Shown: positions 1 to 12,463, counted from the stretch's first letter. The stretch is DNA of 64,000 bases from Pilaira anomala (GCA_025716855.1 JAIXMQ010000024.1:1-64000), one strand, 5' to 3'. Numbers and translations: made by a program. The notes: generated from the letters alone by a model not told the origin.

Positions 1-219
1 TTAAAGCCATGGTAAAGAGAAATATTATGTAACAACAGAAATTATCCACTAAGTCCTTTTATAGACATCTATATGTTTATTAGTGTTTGGATTCTTCATT
101 GTTTCAAGTCTTACATTTTAATATAAATATGATAGTTTTTTACATGGGAAAACAAAATTTTTATTAGAAAATGCATTTTCTTTACGCAGTAAAAGAAATA
201 AAGGACAAGATATACAATT
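1..219. other. Intergenic / 3' flank of SF3b2 gene
   Basis: AT-rich sequence downstream of the minus-strand SF3b2 stop codon. It probably holds the 3' UTR and polyadenylation region of that gene. No other gene is visible; a possible neighbour to the left lies outside the window. Confidence 0.5.
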
Positions 220-2241
220 TTAAAACTTGAATTCCTTCTTTTTCCCTTCCTTTCGACTATCTTGGGTTTTTGCCTTCTTTGCTTGTCTACTAGCATGTTC
301 AGCATACATATCTGATAAATCTTCTTCACCAACACCACTTGGCTTTTTAGCCTTCATTTGTGCATCATATTTGGCACGTAAAGTAGCTTCGTCTAAACCA
401 CTTTCTAATTCACTGGGATCAATTGCAACATCCACATTTTCTCCTGCTTTACGTTTTGATATTTGTGATCTTCCCGGTGGAACATTAGCAATTGGTTTAT
501 CAACAGTACTAAGATCATATCCATGTTGAGAGCCCATAAAACCAGATATATTCTTTTGAACTTCAGGTAATACTTGATATAATTGCTTTGGTCCTTCATC
601 TTCATCTCTAACACGGTCCTTACGAAGTTCAATATGATCGGGTGTTTCTAAGCCAGAAGCAATTGATGACATACCAGATGGTGTCACTAAACCATCAGCC
701 ATATCAGTTTGATCAGCTGCAGCAGATTCTTCCTCATCTTCTGCCTCACTTTCATCTTCCTCCTCTTCATCTTCTTCTTCCTCATATTCATCTTCTGATT
801 CGAGTTCACCCCAAATCTTTTTATCTACTGGTTCAACAATTTCTGGCGGTGCTGCGTTAGGTTGAGTGACACCGAATACATCACCATAAAGAGGTCTATT
901 AAATTCATCCACAGGAGGCCTACCCCATCCACCTGGATGATAGCCCCATTGGGCGCCTTCAGGTATCGGTGCATTTAAGCCTGCAATCTTAAGGCTAGGA
1001 TAGCTAGGTGGGGGACCATAACGTTGCATATTAATCAACCATGGAGGAGGTGCCAACGGAGGCATATTTAATGCTTCCTTTAATTCCTCAGATAATTGAC
1101 CGGGTTTTTGCTCTTTTAATTTGGTTTCGAATTCTTTACCTTCATAATAAAGCTCACCGTGCATTGTATATTTTGATTTGGTTTGGAATCTGAAAAATGC
1201 ATCATGTAATTTTTGATAATCGATATCTAATTTACCCATTTTGGGTGCTACTTTCTCTTTCATCTTACTCTTTAAACCTGCTGCACTTTCTTTTTCTTTA
1301 ACAGCATCACGCATTTCCATAATACCAGTGTCTTTAATAAAGTCTATACACATAGATAAATTATTTTAGTATTTATATACTTTTAAAAAGATGTATGTAA
1401 TGATATTTACCAGGTAATTCCCATGGTGGTTTCTCAATACCACGCTTTCCTTGAAGGTATTTACGCTTTTGACTCCAATGTGCGGGAACAGGAACTGTGT
1501 TACGATATGATTTCAATGCAACTAATAATCTTGGATCCGCAGCTGTAACATCCCACCACTAAAATATAATTGTCAATTAAGAAAAAAAAAATTATATCAC
1601 AGTTGCATATTTCATTACCTCGACTGCTTCAGGCTTCTTCACGAGTTGCTTTAATTCCGCTACTGTTAAACGTTGTACCTTTTTTAACTTCTTTTTTGAT
1701 AAAGGTTGATCGGACTCTTTCTCTTCATCATCGGATTCACCTTCTTTATTTTCAGTTTGTTCTTGATTTTCTTGAACAGGGAATTCCTAAAAGTAAAATA
1801 AGAGTAAATAAATACAGCCAAAAAGAGTGAATAATTAGAAAATGAACTCACTTCTTCATCTTCATCGGGTTTACCCGTTTGGAAATGTTTAAAGATGTCA
1901 GAGAATTGTTGAAGTGTATTTTCATCAAGGCTTGACATGCCATCCATATTTTTTAAGGTTGAGACATCAACCGGTTGAACTACATATTCGATTTCAACAT
2001 TATCAAGTGAATCGTCCTTTTCATTTTTAATTTGTTGTTCTAATTCCTATCAGTTTGAAAATAATAGGTTAATAACGCGAAAGAAAATGAGAAATAAAAT
2101 AAAACTTACAGCTTTACGTTTTGCCTCTTCTTCACGACGTTGTTTACTTGTCTTTTTTTTGTTTCTCTTCTTTTGCTTCTGTTGTGACTTTTTAACCGCA
2201 TTATCCTTTACAGGAACGTCGTTAGCTACTGCAGCAGACAT
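220..2241 (-). CDS. CUS1: Splicing factor 3b subunit 2 (SF3B2 / SAP145 / Cus1)
   Basis: Component of the U2 snRNP SF3b complex, which helps anchor U2 at the branch point during spliceosome assembly in the nucleus. Five exons on the minus strand: 2110-2241, 1852-2046, 1619-1786, 1411-1558 and 220-1343; they join in phase to 588 residues. Seen: a lysine/arginine-rich N terminus, a DUF382 region from about residue 166 (beginning WWDVTAADPRLL), then a PSP domain (about 280-350, with PPPWLINMQRYGPPPSYP), a GGWGRPP segment and an acidic Glu/Asp stretch, ending in a basic tail. DUF382 followed by PSP is diagnostic of SF3B2. The length is between yeast Cus1 and the human protein and, from memory, close to that of S. 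pombe Sap145. It is divergent from the mitochondrial carrier gene, with only about 216 bp between start codons. Confidence 0.95.
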
Positions 2242-2457
2242 TTTTTTTTAAAAAAAAGGTTAAAGTAAAGGAAAAAGAAAACAAAAAAAAAATAACTCTA
2301 GTTGTAAAGGAAGCGAAGAAAAAAAGAGAAAAAAAAAAATATTACGCAAAACGACAGTCACTTACCCTGTTTACCTTTTTTTTTTTTTTTTTTACCTTTC
2401 GGCAGGCTGGTTCTATCCTTCTTTTTTTTTATTTTTATAATAAACTTTTATAATTTT
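2242..2457. promoter_or_regulatory. Short divergent promoter between CUS1 and the carrier gene
   Basis: The start codons of two oppositely oriented genes lie only 216 bp apart, so both promoters must share this interval (or overlap the coding ends). It contains several A and T homopolymers, including a long T run near 2379-2393, and no other gene. Its promoter role is inferred from position. Confidence 0.5.
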
Positions 2458-3914
2458 ATGAATCCACTTACCGAGCCCAGCAATAATATTGCTAGGCAAT
2501 CAACATTCCCATTTGTCATTCCTTCCATTATCATTGAGGGTAATGCTAAATACCCTCCCTTCTTTGACGTAAGTGTCTTTTCTTACCTGAAAAAAAAACT
2601 CTATTTTGTAATATGCAATCCTATGGTTTGACCAACTATTCTCTTTTCTACAGGCTTGTATTGCAGGTGGTATTGGTGGGTCTACAGCCGATTTTGTAAT
2701 GCATAGGTAATTTTTTGATTTTTTTTAAAAAAAATATTATGTAATAGTCGATCTTTTTTTTTTATTGGCTTTTTTTTTTTTTTTTTTTTTTTTGCATATT
2801 AACCTTTTATTTACTAGTGTGGATACAGTCAAAACACGATTACAGGGACAACCTTATAATAGAGTGCAAAAGTATTCTAGTATGGTACAAGCATATAAAC
2901 TAATATATAAACAAGAAGGAGTAATGAGAGGATTATATGCAGGTGTTTCTCCTGCTATGATTGGATCAAGTAATACCCTCAACTTTAAAAAGATTACTCT
3001 GAGTTTTTTGTATTAATTCTGATTTATGTAGTCCCTGGTACAACACTCTATTTTGCGGTTTATGAATTTACTAAACGAACCTTAAATGAGACAAATGTGC
3101 CTGAAGTTATTTCTCATTTGACAGCTGGTTCTTTAGGTGATTTGGCTGCCTCAGTCATATATGTGCCTTCTGAAGTTCTGAAAACAAGATTACAGTTACA
3201 GGGAAAATACAATAATCCTCATTTTGTTAGTGGCTATAATTACAAAAGTACATGGCATGCAACAAAAATGGTAATTGCTTGTAAATATTGTTGATAATAG
3301 AAAATTTATGTATTTTTTTTAACAGATTGTTAAATATGATGGATTTGGTGCATTATTTCATGGATTTAGAGCAACAATTTTGAGAGATGTACCTTATTCA
3401 GCTATTCAATTTGCATGTTATGGTAAAATATATATATATATATATAAAGTTATTTTATACTGTGAAGTTAATATTAAATATGATTATATTAGAACAATTT
3501 AAAAAGATCGCACAACGTAAATACGATGGTGAAAATATACCTATTGGCGTCGATATGATTACAGGATCTTTAGCTGGTGCAATTGGAGGAGCAGTGACTA
3601 CACCACTAGATGTCATGAAAACTTTATTACAAACTCAACAATCTGTAAAAAGTAAGCCAATTTTACCCACTGGTGCAAAGTCTGTAGTTGAACCACCTGT
3701 AAAGCATTACAACGGTATTATAGACGGTATGATTTGGAATTATAAAAATCAAGGTTTTGCTGGTTTATTTCGAGGTATTGGACCAAGAGTATTCTGGACT
3801 AGTCTTCAAAGTGCTGTCATGTTTGTTGTATATGAACAAGTATTACATTTCCAAGCTGGTTTGAGAGAAAAGGATGAATGGCCACCAACAAAAGCTGCTG
3901 AAAGATTTGTATAA
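2458..3914 (+). CDS. MME1: Mitochondrial carrier, Mme1-like (predicted Mg2+ exporter)
   Basis: Inner-membrane SLC25-family carrier. Exons 2458-2568, 2654-2706, 2818-2969, 3032-3270, 3326-3422 and 3493-3914 join to 357 residues. Three carrier repeats are visible, with signature motifs HSVDTVKTRLQ (Pro replaced by Ser in repeat 1), VPSEVLKTRLQLQ and TPLDVMKTLLQTQ. The Ser in repeat 1, the GYNY segment after repeat 2 and DVPYSAIQFACYE resemble yeast Mme1 (YMR166C), which exports Mg2+ from mitochondria; the assignment is from remembered family features. An S-adenosylmethionine-type carrier is the main alternative. The start is the first ATG after the divergent promoter and gives an N terminus without an obvious presequence, as usual for carriers. 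Confidence 0.85.
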
Positions 3915-4017
3915 AATGCATCATCATACCTATATTAGAGAAAGAGAAACTATCACAGATAAAAACATACACAAATAAGTTTTCTCTTTTATTTTTGTAT
4001 TATAAAAAAAAAATAGA

Positions 4018-4104
4018 CACACACACACACATAATTAATTTCAACACACACACACTTACTCACTCACACACTTACTCACTCACACACTAACACACTCACA
4101 CATT
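4018..4104. repeat. CA-rich microsatellite / minisatellite
   Basis: CA dinucleotide runs followed by an imperfect repeat of about 17 bp built from ACTCACTCACACACTT-like units, lying between the convergent 3' ends of the carrier gene and DUG2. Probably non-coding and length-variable. Confidence 0.8.
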
Positions 4105-4201
4105 GTACACTCCCATCTTTTTATACATTAAAAAAAAATAAGGAAAAATAATATACATATTATAACAAAGTTTGAAAAAAGATAGATAATAATTTTTTTT
4201 C

Positions 4202-7200
4202 CTAATCTTTCAAGTTGGGTAAATTCATAAGTAAACTTTTGATAATACGTCTACCTGCATGAAGATTTAGTAATCTAATACGTTCGTTATGTAAATGAGC
4301 CTGATCAGAAGATTGACCAAAAGGAATATGAATAGCAGGTGCATTACAAAACTTTTCTAACCAACGAACAGCAGGAATTGAGCCACCTTCTCTAATATAA
4401 AGTGGCTTCATATTCCATTCCTCCTTGATAGCATTTTCTACCGCCTTAAAATATTTACTATTTAAATCACCTAACCAGTATTCTGCTGCACTTTCAATTG
4501 TAATTGAGATTCGGTTATCGGAATTGCTTTGAGAAAATACATCTTGCACGTATTTTTCAAATTGTGTACATATATCTGATATGGTTTGGTCAGGTACAAC
4601 TCGCATACTAACAGCAGCCTTTGCATTACGAGGGATAATGGTTGGGTTGTTGATAGAAACATCAATTTTATGAACTGTCAATGTAGGATATCTCCAGCGT
4701 GCCATTAAATTTTGCTTAAATTTCTGAGCATCCAATACACCGTCTTTAGCAGCTGAAATCTTACATTGCGTTTCTTTGCCACAGTTTTGTTTACAGTCAG
4801 TAGAGGCTACGATGGTCGAATGATGCGCTCTTGTACTAGATTGTGCTGTTTCTGACGTTTGCATCCACTCTACAATAGGATCATAAAGTCTTTCTTCTGC
4901 TTCTGTAATAGGACGTACATTATCATAAAATCCTACAAATATTTACAATACATAAGTTTCATAAAACCAAAAATAGAAAATAAAAAACTTACCGGGAATA
5001 AGAACTTTCTTATTGTTATCCACGAGTTTTCCAAGAACATGAATTAAATCAATCAAGGGCTCAGATACAGCACCACCTTCAACGCCTGAATGAAGATCTG
5101 CACGCTTATTGCTAATAGATACAGTGGCATGAATAACACCTCTTAAACCATATGTAATACAAGGTACGTCTTCACCAAGCCAGTATGAGTTACTATAGAA
5201 TTAAAATAAGAAACGAGAAGAGTCTAATTTTTTTTATATATGTATATCCTCAACTTTACCTTAATAAAACCATATCTACACCTTGAAACAGCTCCTTATT
5301 TTGATCGACAGCTTCATAAAATCCTACACTACCACTTTCTTCCTCACCTTCAATCAAGAAAATAACGTTGACGTCCAAAAGGCCTTCTTTTAATAATTCA
5401 TTCACTGCAAATATGGTAGCAAGAATTGGACCCTAATAATATTTTTTTTTTTTTTTTGTCAACCTAAAAGGAGAAACTTTTTTTTTTTCCTCCTCTCTTA
5501 CCTTATTATCACTTGTACCACGACCATATAAATAACCATTTTTACCCGTCATATTAAATGGATCTGTACCCCATAAATTTTGTTCATTCTCGGCAGCAAT
5601 CACATCGTAATGACCATAGATTAATACAGTAGGGATAGACTTATCACTAGAAGAACGTTTACCTATAAATTTACCATATACTAAAGGATTGCGACCGCAT
5701 GCTCCAGGAATCTTTTATATATATGCATATATATAATTAATTTCTTTAAAATAAAAGACATTATTTCACTACTTACCATACGACTGACTGCACCCAATTG
5801 CTGTAAAATGTTTTTAAGGAAACGTGCACCTCGTCTACATTCTTCCATGTACTTTGGATTTCCACTGACTGTGCGCATAGCAACCCATTTTTCAAGCACA
5901 TATAACATGGCATCTAATAATAAACTATTTTAAACTAAACTCTAAAACGATGCCCCCCCCCCTTTTTTTTTACCACTCGTAGGCGCTTCTTGTACACCTA
6001 TACTGGATCTTCTAAATGGCTCGAATGATTTGCTTGAATAAGAAGGTATATCCCAAAATTTGATTGTATGATCATTACTACCAGATATCAAGTAATTGGC
6101 AGTAGTAGTAGAAGACAAAACAATACCTTGATGATCAGACAAACTCTCTCTAAATTGAAATCCTTCGCTCCAAATTTTAATAGATCCATCAGCGGAGGCA
6201 CTAACAAATCCAGGACCTTTAATTGATACAGCCAAAACATCGTCGCTATGGGCCATAACGGACCGAATCATCTGATGTGTTTCTAAATCCCATATTTGAA
6301 CATCACCACCTTGCACACCACAGAACAGATAACCATCTTCTGATAAAGCTAAACATAATACACCTTTATCTGGATTACCTTTTAATGTATGTACATGTTT
6401 AATACCGTTGGATTCAATAGCCCAAATTTTAACGTCACCATCACCGGAACCACTGATCAAGACCTCACCTTCCATGTTGGGAATATCCTTTGCGTGTAAT
6501 AAACAATATAAATAACCATCATGGGCATTACTGCATACATTTTTTTCACGGATAACACATTTAATCACATCTTTATCCAGCTCAGCTTGTATTCTATCTT
6601 CTTCATCATGTTCTTCGCCATCCTCAAAGAAATTAATAGTCGTAGCCAATTTACGAGGAGATTCAGGAATTAAAGGAATATCAGAGTTAATCGCACCGTG
6701 TGTTTGAGGATCTGCAAAATCGTACCATTGAATACTGGTGTTTTGGCTACCAAAATAGATTTTATTCGTAATATCAGAATAGACTACCGAGAAAATGTCA
6801 CCTACATCATGACATGATTGGATCAAGTAGGCACATTTTAAGGTTTCTGTGTTCCAAACTCGAACCGTACCGTCACCTATTTATCGCATGTCAGTCGTCT
6901 CTCTACTTGTAAAAAAGAAAAAAGAAAAAAAAACTAATTATTTTACCTGAACTACTGAACAGATATTGTTCGTCTTCTGATAATTTTAACCCTAAAACAC
7001 TTCCACGGTGACCTTTTAAAACGGTAACCAAGGTAAAAGTTTGTAAATCCCAAACCTAACAAAAAATAAATAAGATGGTTGAATAAAATGAAGATTTAAA
7101 GAAAACATACATGAATCTGAGAGCTTTGACTTCCACTAAATAAATAACGTCGACTGGCTACAAGAGACAATACAGAATTGTTGTCTTCTTGTGAAATGGT

Positions 7201-7362
7201 ATGAATACAACGTGTAGGATACTGTGGTGTAGAGTTTGTTAATTGAGACAAACTGCCTATTAAAATATCGAATGTTAGTCAGTGTTCTTTCTCGGTCAGT
7301 TCACTATATATATATGTACCTAATGGTGTTGGGCTGTCAGTTCTTAAAAAGGGTGAATCCAT
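4202..7362 (-). CDS. DUG2: DUG2-type WD40/M20 peptidase subunit (glutathione degradation)
   Basis: Dug2 pairs with the amidotransferase-like Dug3 to cleave the gamma-glutamyl bond of glutathione in the cytosol. Nine minus-strand exons: 7320-7362, 7111-7256, 6947-7055, 5974-6876, 5777-5913, 5502-5711, 5260-5432, 4993-5192 and 4202-4932; the joined product is 883 residues, about the size of yeast Dug2. The N-terminal half (about 20-400) carries WD40 repeats (for example FVSASADGSIKIW, LISGSNDHTIKFWD). The C-terminal half (about 447-883) is an M20 metallopeptidase with metal-site motifs YGHYDV, GRGTSDNKG and EGEEESGS. This WD40 plus M20 fusion is characteristic of fungal DUG2. A decayed transposon lies immediately upstream of the gene. 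Confidence 0.93.
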
Positions 7363-7419
7363 ATTTGTTACAACAATACAGCCATTTCAGAAAGTAAAGT
7401 CGCTGGTTTTGAGTTTAAC

Positions 7420-7436
7420 GTCGTGCAAAAAAATTG
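7420..7436 (+). repeat. 17-bp inverted repeat, left copy
   Basis: GTCGTGCAAAAAAATTG on the plus strand; its exact reverse complement is at 9677-9693. The pair brackets about 2.27 kb containing the transposase pseudogene, a plausible size for a Tc1/mariner element. It could be the remnant of a terminal inverted repeat, or an inverted fragment of a second copy. Confidence 0.6.
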
Positions 7437-8568
7437 CGGACTGTTGTTTTAACTATACCAATAAATAAAATTTAACAAAATATTAGAAGTTATTTAAATA
7501 TGTGAATATATGTAATTGACTAACCAAAATAAAATGTTGGTAAAATTGGGATAAAATAAAATGATAATCAAAAGATAAGAATGTTTGATTTTATGTATGT
7601 TAAAGAACTAGGTGTAACCACAACAACACAAAAAGAGAACCAGAACATAACAGTGTTCAACTTTTTTTTTTTTTTTGTATTAAATCACGTTATTTATTTA
7701 TCTTTGGAAGTGGGAAAAAAAGAAATAACAGTGTTCAACAATGAAGTCGCCTGGTTTAGCAATAGCGTCATGATCACATGTCACGGGTTTTGTTTATTTT
7801 TACCTGTCGCAAATTTTAATTTTATAAAGCGAGAATGCTTGGCTAGCAGAAAAAATTTCACAGAATGAAGGCCTATGTAAACACCTTTTTTAGCTTAATG
7901 AGCGAGGGGAGGGGCAGAGAGGAGGGGGGGTACATTTGGTATATTTATGTATTTGGACAAAATGTTCACAACTTTTTTATCAAATGAATGACAATGGGTG
8001 TAGGAGGTGCACTTTTAAGACTCCAGTATAACTTGAGCTCAAATATAAATAGAAAGAGGCCGTCATTGTTTTAAAATACCAACCAGTTGACCAGCTTTCA
8101 CTACGGCCAGTGATTCCTGTCATTTTCCTGTTCATTGACCGAAATATGACCCCGATTATTTCCCTGATTTGGACATGTACCCAAAATTCCTTTCATATTT
8201 CGTTATATGAAATGAAATTCTTGTTATATGAAGAGAAGATTCTTAAAATCCTTGTGATTTTACAATATATTCTACTCGTATCCTTGTATTTTACAGAGGA
8301 ATCTTGTCATATAAAGCAAAGACATGGAAATAATCCTTGTCAGTCAACATGATCTTACTGTATAATACAAGAATTTCTAAAATATAACAGAGATATAACG
8401 TCTATTTACATGAATGATTCTGATCAAACAACATAAAACTGAGCCTTTTCATTATCATTTAAGGATAATAACATGTAAAACACATGGATTTTCTGTAACA
8501 TTATAATGATTTTTTGCGTAAAACAATCCCATTTTACTATTAAATGGCCATATAGCATTTGAATTTTT

Positions 8569-8571
8569 TTG

Positions 8572-8600
<29 letters not shown>
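8569..8600. repeat. (GTTTT)n pentanucleotide repeat
   Basis: About six tandem GTTTT units just beyond the stop codon of the transposase pseudogene. Confidence 0.8.
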
Positions 8601-8602
<2 letters not shown>

Positions 8603-8614
8603 CATTTTGTGTTT

Positions 8615-9700
8615 TTATAATCCCTCCTTGTTGAGACATTTATCGAAACATTTAGCAGAATGAGAAACAAGGCCTTTGAAATCACTTAAATATAAGCTAT
8701 CGCATGTCTCACTAATTATTCTTGTCATTAATGATTCTTTTTACAGGAATTCATTTCGTTTAACTTTACTCTTGACAACTGACTAAAATTGTTCGATTGG
8801 ATTGAGTTTAGGAGAATACGGAGGAAGGTAAGCAAACCGGTATCCTCGAGAGTGAATACATTTCCCTATATCAGTTGAGCTATGAATAGGGGCATTATCC
8901 ATGACAGGATAATGTCCTTTCATTTCTGGATACTTATCTATTTCATCAAGAGCAGCTTTTAAAAAACTCAAATAATGTTCTGTTACTGTTCCAATGCTAT
9001 AACCATCAGTCTCACACCCGAACTTTCTCTTCTTGATACGCTTCGGAACTCGCAAACTAACATTAATTAAACCTGTGGCAGAAATTGTACCTAAAATAGA
9101 TGTTGCTTTTGCTTTAGTCATTGGCACTGTAGCTACTGCAGGAGAATGCCTTTCTTTGACCAAGCCATACCCCGTTTCAAATTAATGTGAAAGGCGGATT
9201 CATCAAGAAAGACACAATTTGTTGTGAAATCCAGGTCAGTTTGCTGTCACTTTTGAACCCAGTCATATCTTTGCTGCTGAATCTTTTCCTTACTGTTCCT
9301 TTCCACTGGATGAAATTGTGCTTGCTTAATAGATAGATTACACTTAGTTGTCATGAAGTTATAAATAGTACTACGAGAAACGTTGAGATCCTCATAGTTT
9401 TGTTTCAAACTTTCCACCATTTCATTGACAATGGCAGAAGAATTCTCATCAATGTAATTTAAAAGAAATTGCTTATGCTCATTCCCAAGAATACGACATC
9501 GCCCTGATTTTTTCTTTTTTTCGGAAATGCTTTCTGGGTCTTCGTAATAGCGTTTTCCCCATCTCTATACTGCCCGGATATGAATTCCAAATTGTCTCGC
9601 AGTAGCAGAAGCATTCAAGCATTTGCTGAAAAATAAATGAAAAAATCTAGTCTTGTCTCCGTCAGAGTAAACCGTACAATTTTTTTGCACGACTTCAAGA
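8615..9700 (-). pseudogene. Tc1/mariner (DDE_3, IS630-type) transposase pseudogene
   Basis: Reading the minus strand gives a recognisable transposase in pieces: an N-terminal helix-turn-helix-like part (SATARQFGIH), a first catalytic Asp in FLDESAF, a second in VMDNAPIHSS, and the third acidic residue in YLPPYSPKLNPIEQF. The frame is broken by four in-frame stops (9565-9567, 9247-9249, 8783-8785, 8741-8743) and one frameshift near 9155, just after MAWSKKG. Two of the stops lie where Trp is expected, consistent with G-to-A changes. All three catalytic residues survive, but the gene cannot make a full protein. The 5' end is uncertain. Confidence 0.88.
9677..9693 (-). repeat. 17-bp inverted repeat, right copy
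   Basis: CAATTTTTTTGCACGAC, the exact reverse complement of 7420-7436. It overlaps what can be read as the first codons of the transposase (VVQKNC), so it may be coding sequence rather than a true element end. Confidence 0.55.
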
Positions 9701-10047
9701 AAAAATATTGAAAAAGATAAGTGTTTAGCGGAGATGAATTCGATTTTCTTTATATCTTTTTGATTTTGGCATCTATGTAAAGAGGAAAAAAAGATACACT
9801 AGCTAAATTGTTTACAGTAAAGAGGATGATCTTGCGTTTATAAAACGAATGTAAATAGCATGGATTTAGGAATTCCCAAAATAAGCTTAATTCATATTTA
9901 TGCTTTTGATCTGTCAATAATAGAATTAGCCAATCATACTGAATGATTTAATCCAAGCATGCCATTTTCCAAGAGTCACAATTTTTTTGGTTTTCAATCA
10001 GGGCCCTTTCTTTGCTTTTTTTTTTTTCCTTTTCCTTTTTCTCAACC
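9701..10047. other. Intergenic, upstream of LysRS
   Basis: AT-rich sequence between the transposon remnant and the LysRS start codon, presumably the promoter and 5' UTR of the latter. A pyrimidine-rich stretch (10009-10043) immediately precedes the ATG. No other gene seen. Confidence 0.45.
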
Positions 10048-11856
10048 ATGTTGTTAGGGCTTATTAAACGTTCAGTAGTACCAAAGAAAGCTTTACGCCG
10101 TACCTTTACTCAAACAGGTATATAAAGCCTCGCTTTTTTTTTTTTTGGTTTAAACATAATATTAATATACCAAACTTATTTTTAAGCTTTTAGTAGAAAT
10201 AGAGTAGCCAGCTATCCTAGATTCGCCATTGACCCTAAACGACATGGACAATGGATTACAGCAAAGGACCTTCAACGCTATCAAACTTTAGAAAAGGGCC
10301 AAAAAGCTGAAAACGATTTAGTTACATTAACAGGCCGAGTTATATCCAAGCGAGAATCCAGTGCTAAACTTGTATTTTATGATATTGTGCAGAATGGTGA
10401 AACCATGCAAGTAGTTGCATCTCAACAAAGATTCGGTGGTAGTAAAGACGAATTTGCTGAAAATAATAAAGAATTATGTAGAGGCGATATTGTGTGTAAG
10501 ATGAATTAGAAATAATATCTGAATGTCAAATAATTTTATATTTACATCTCAATGTATACCATATAGCATTTACAGGTATACCCGGCAAGACAAATCATGG
10601 GCAATTAAGCGTATTTGTTACAAATGAGATGAAAGTTTTATCAACTTGTATTCAAGATATTCCACGTACAGGTATTAAAGATCCTGAAAAACGATTTAGA
10701 GCAAGATATTTAGATTTACTTGTCAATCCTGATTCTGCCATGATTTTAAGAACGCGTACTAAGATTATTAAATATATTCGTAACTTTCTCGATGAAAGAG
10801 ACTTTCTTGAAGTCGAAACACCCGTATTATCTGGAAAGGCAGGAGGTGCAAATGCAAAACCATTTGAAACCCAAGCACATGCCTTGGATATGAGTATGCA
10901 ACTTCGTATCGCTCCTGAACTTTATTTAAAGCAACTCGTAATTGGTGGTTTAGATCGTGTATATGAAATTGGAAAACAGTTTAGAAATGAAGGTATTGAT
11001 GCAGATCACAATCCAGAATTTACTACCTGTGAATTTTATCAAGCCTATGGTAATTTGGAAAGTTTAATGAGTGATACAGAAAGCCTATTATCGGGGTTAG
11101 CTGAATCAATTTGTGGTGACAAACCAATTCGATCAAAGTCAGGTGATCTTATTGACTTTCAAATCCCATTCAAAAGGATTAACGTAGTTGACAGGTTAAC
11201 ACAAGAGCTGGGTACGCCACTTGCATTTTTAGACAAAGAAGGTAACCCTATCTTTTTTTTTTTCTTTGTTTTTTTTTTATTCATTTCTCTTTCTAATATA
11301 TAGACGCACTTGATCAGTTAATTGCTTTGTGTAGCACACGTAATATTAAACTCTCCGGTCCACTAACATTATCAAGAATTTTAGACAAGTTAATATCTGA
11401 ATTTATTGAACCTGAGTGTATCCAGCCAACATTTTTATATAATCATCCACTCGCTTTAAGTCCTTTAGCAAAAGACGCAATTGATCAAAATGTAAATATT
11501 AATATTATATATATATTAAACTTCATTTTTGTTTACATTTTATTTTATAGGGTCAAACAATAGCTGCAAGATTTGAATTATTTGTAGGCGGAAAGGAAAT
11601 TGTGAACGCCTATGAAGAATTAAATGATCCTGAAGAACAACGTAAAAGATTCAAGTCTCAATTAAAAGATAGAAATGATGGTGATTTAGAAGCTCCTATA
11701 CCTGATACTGATTTCTGTGATGCACTTGAATATGCTTTACCACCTACTGCTGGTTGGGGGATGGGAATTGATAGAGTTGTTCAACTCTTGACAGGTGCTA
11801 CCCATATACGTGAAGTTTTAGCTTTTCCAGTTATGAGACCAATTACAAAAGAATAA
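10048..11856 (+). CDS. MSK1: Mitochondrial lysyl-tRNA synthetase (class II)
   Basis: Charges mitochondrial tRNA-Lys. Exons 10048-10117, 10187-10495, 10567-11241, 11304-11491 and 11551-11856 join to 515 residues. The N terminus ([20 protein letters not shown]) is basic and hydroxylated, without acidic residues, as expected for a matrix-targeting presequence. An OB-fold anticodon-binding domain follows ([19 protein letters not shown]), then the class II catalytic core with motif 2 ([21 protein letters not shown]) and motif 3 ([13 protein letters not shown]). The exon 3 acceptor was placed at 10567 because it restores the conserved GDIVSFTGIPGK segment. The presequence and total length favour the mitochondrial rather than the cytosolic enzyme. 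Confidence 0.93.
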
Positions 11857-12420
11857 CAATAAAAAAAACAAAAAAATATTAAATATGTTTTTTTTTTTTA
11901 TTTAAAAACTTTAAATTATTTATCAAAAGAAGTGGAACATGTTTTATAGGTCCACTCCCTCGTGACAATGAAGCCATACCAATTCCTCTCCCCCAAACGC
12001 TACGCACGGTCTCTAAAAGTAAATCGAGGAGAGAGAGAGAGCGACGTTGGGGGATAAGGTATTAACTTCAATAAGCAAAGAACCTCCCCCTTTCCATGTC
12101 TTCCACACCCCCAAAAAAAAGACATCTTGGCAGGAAAACACCAGCAAGACCGACCACGACCAGGACACAATTTGTTTTTGACCTCCCCCAAAAGCGGGAA
12201 CCGAGGACATTTGTTTTTTCCTCCCCCGGAAACCAAAAGCGGCAAAAAAAAATGCGAGAGCGATTTCTCGTACCAGCTTAAGACTGAAAGGTTAAAACCT
12301 CCAACCACCAAAAAAAAAAGAGGGGACGACACCAACCCACCAGATCACCAAAAGACGCCCTATCGCCCGAATGGACCAAAGACAATTTATCCAGGCCAAT
12401 TCTATACCGTGGTCTTCCCA

Positions 12421-12463
<43 letters not shown>

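Larger units (their letters stand above)
7363..8614. other. Intergenic DNA with transposon debris and short repeats
   Basis: No gene seen. It contains a 17-bp sequence (7420-7436) that recurs inverted at 9677-9693, two direct copies of a 15-bp word ending GTGTTCAAC at 7647-7661 and 7725-7739, partial similarity between 7392-7428 and 7740-7775 (AAGTCGC-TGGTTT...GCGTC), and a GTTTT pentanucleotide run near 8569-8600. This is most likely the 5' flank of DUG2 plus eroded ends of the neighbouring mobile element. Confidence 0.5.
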
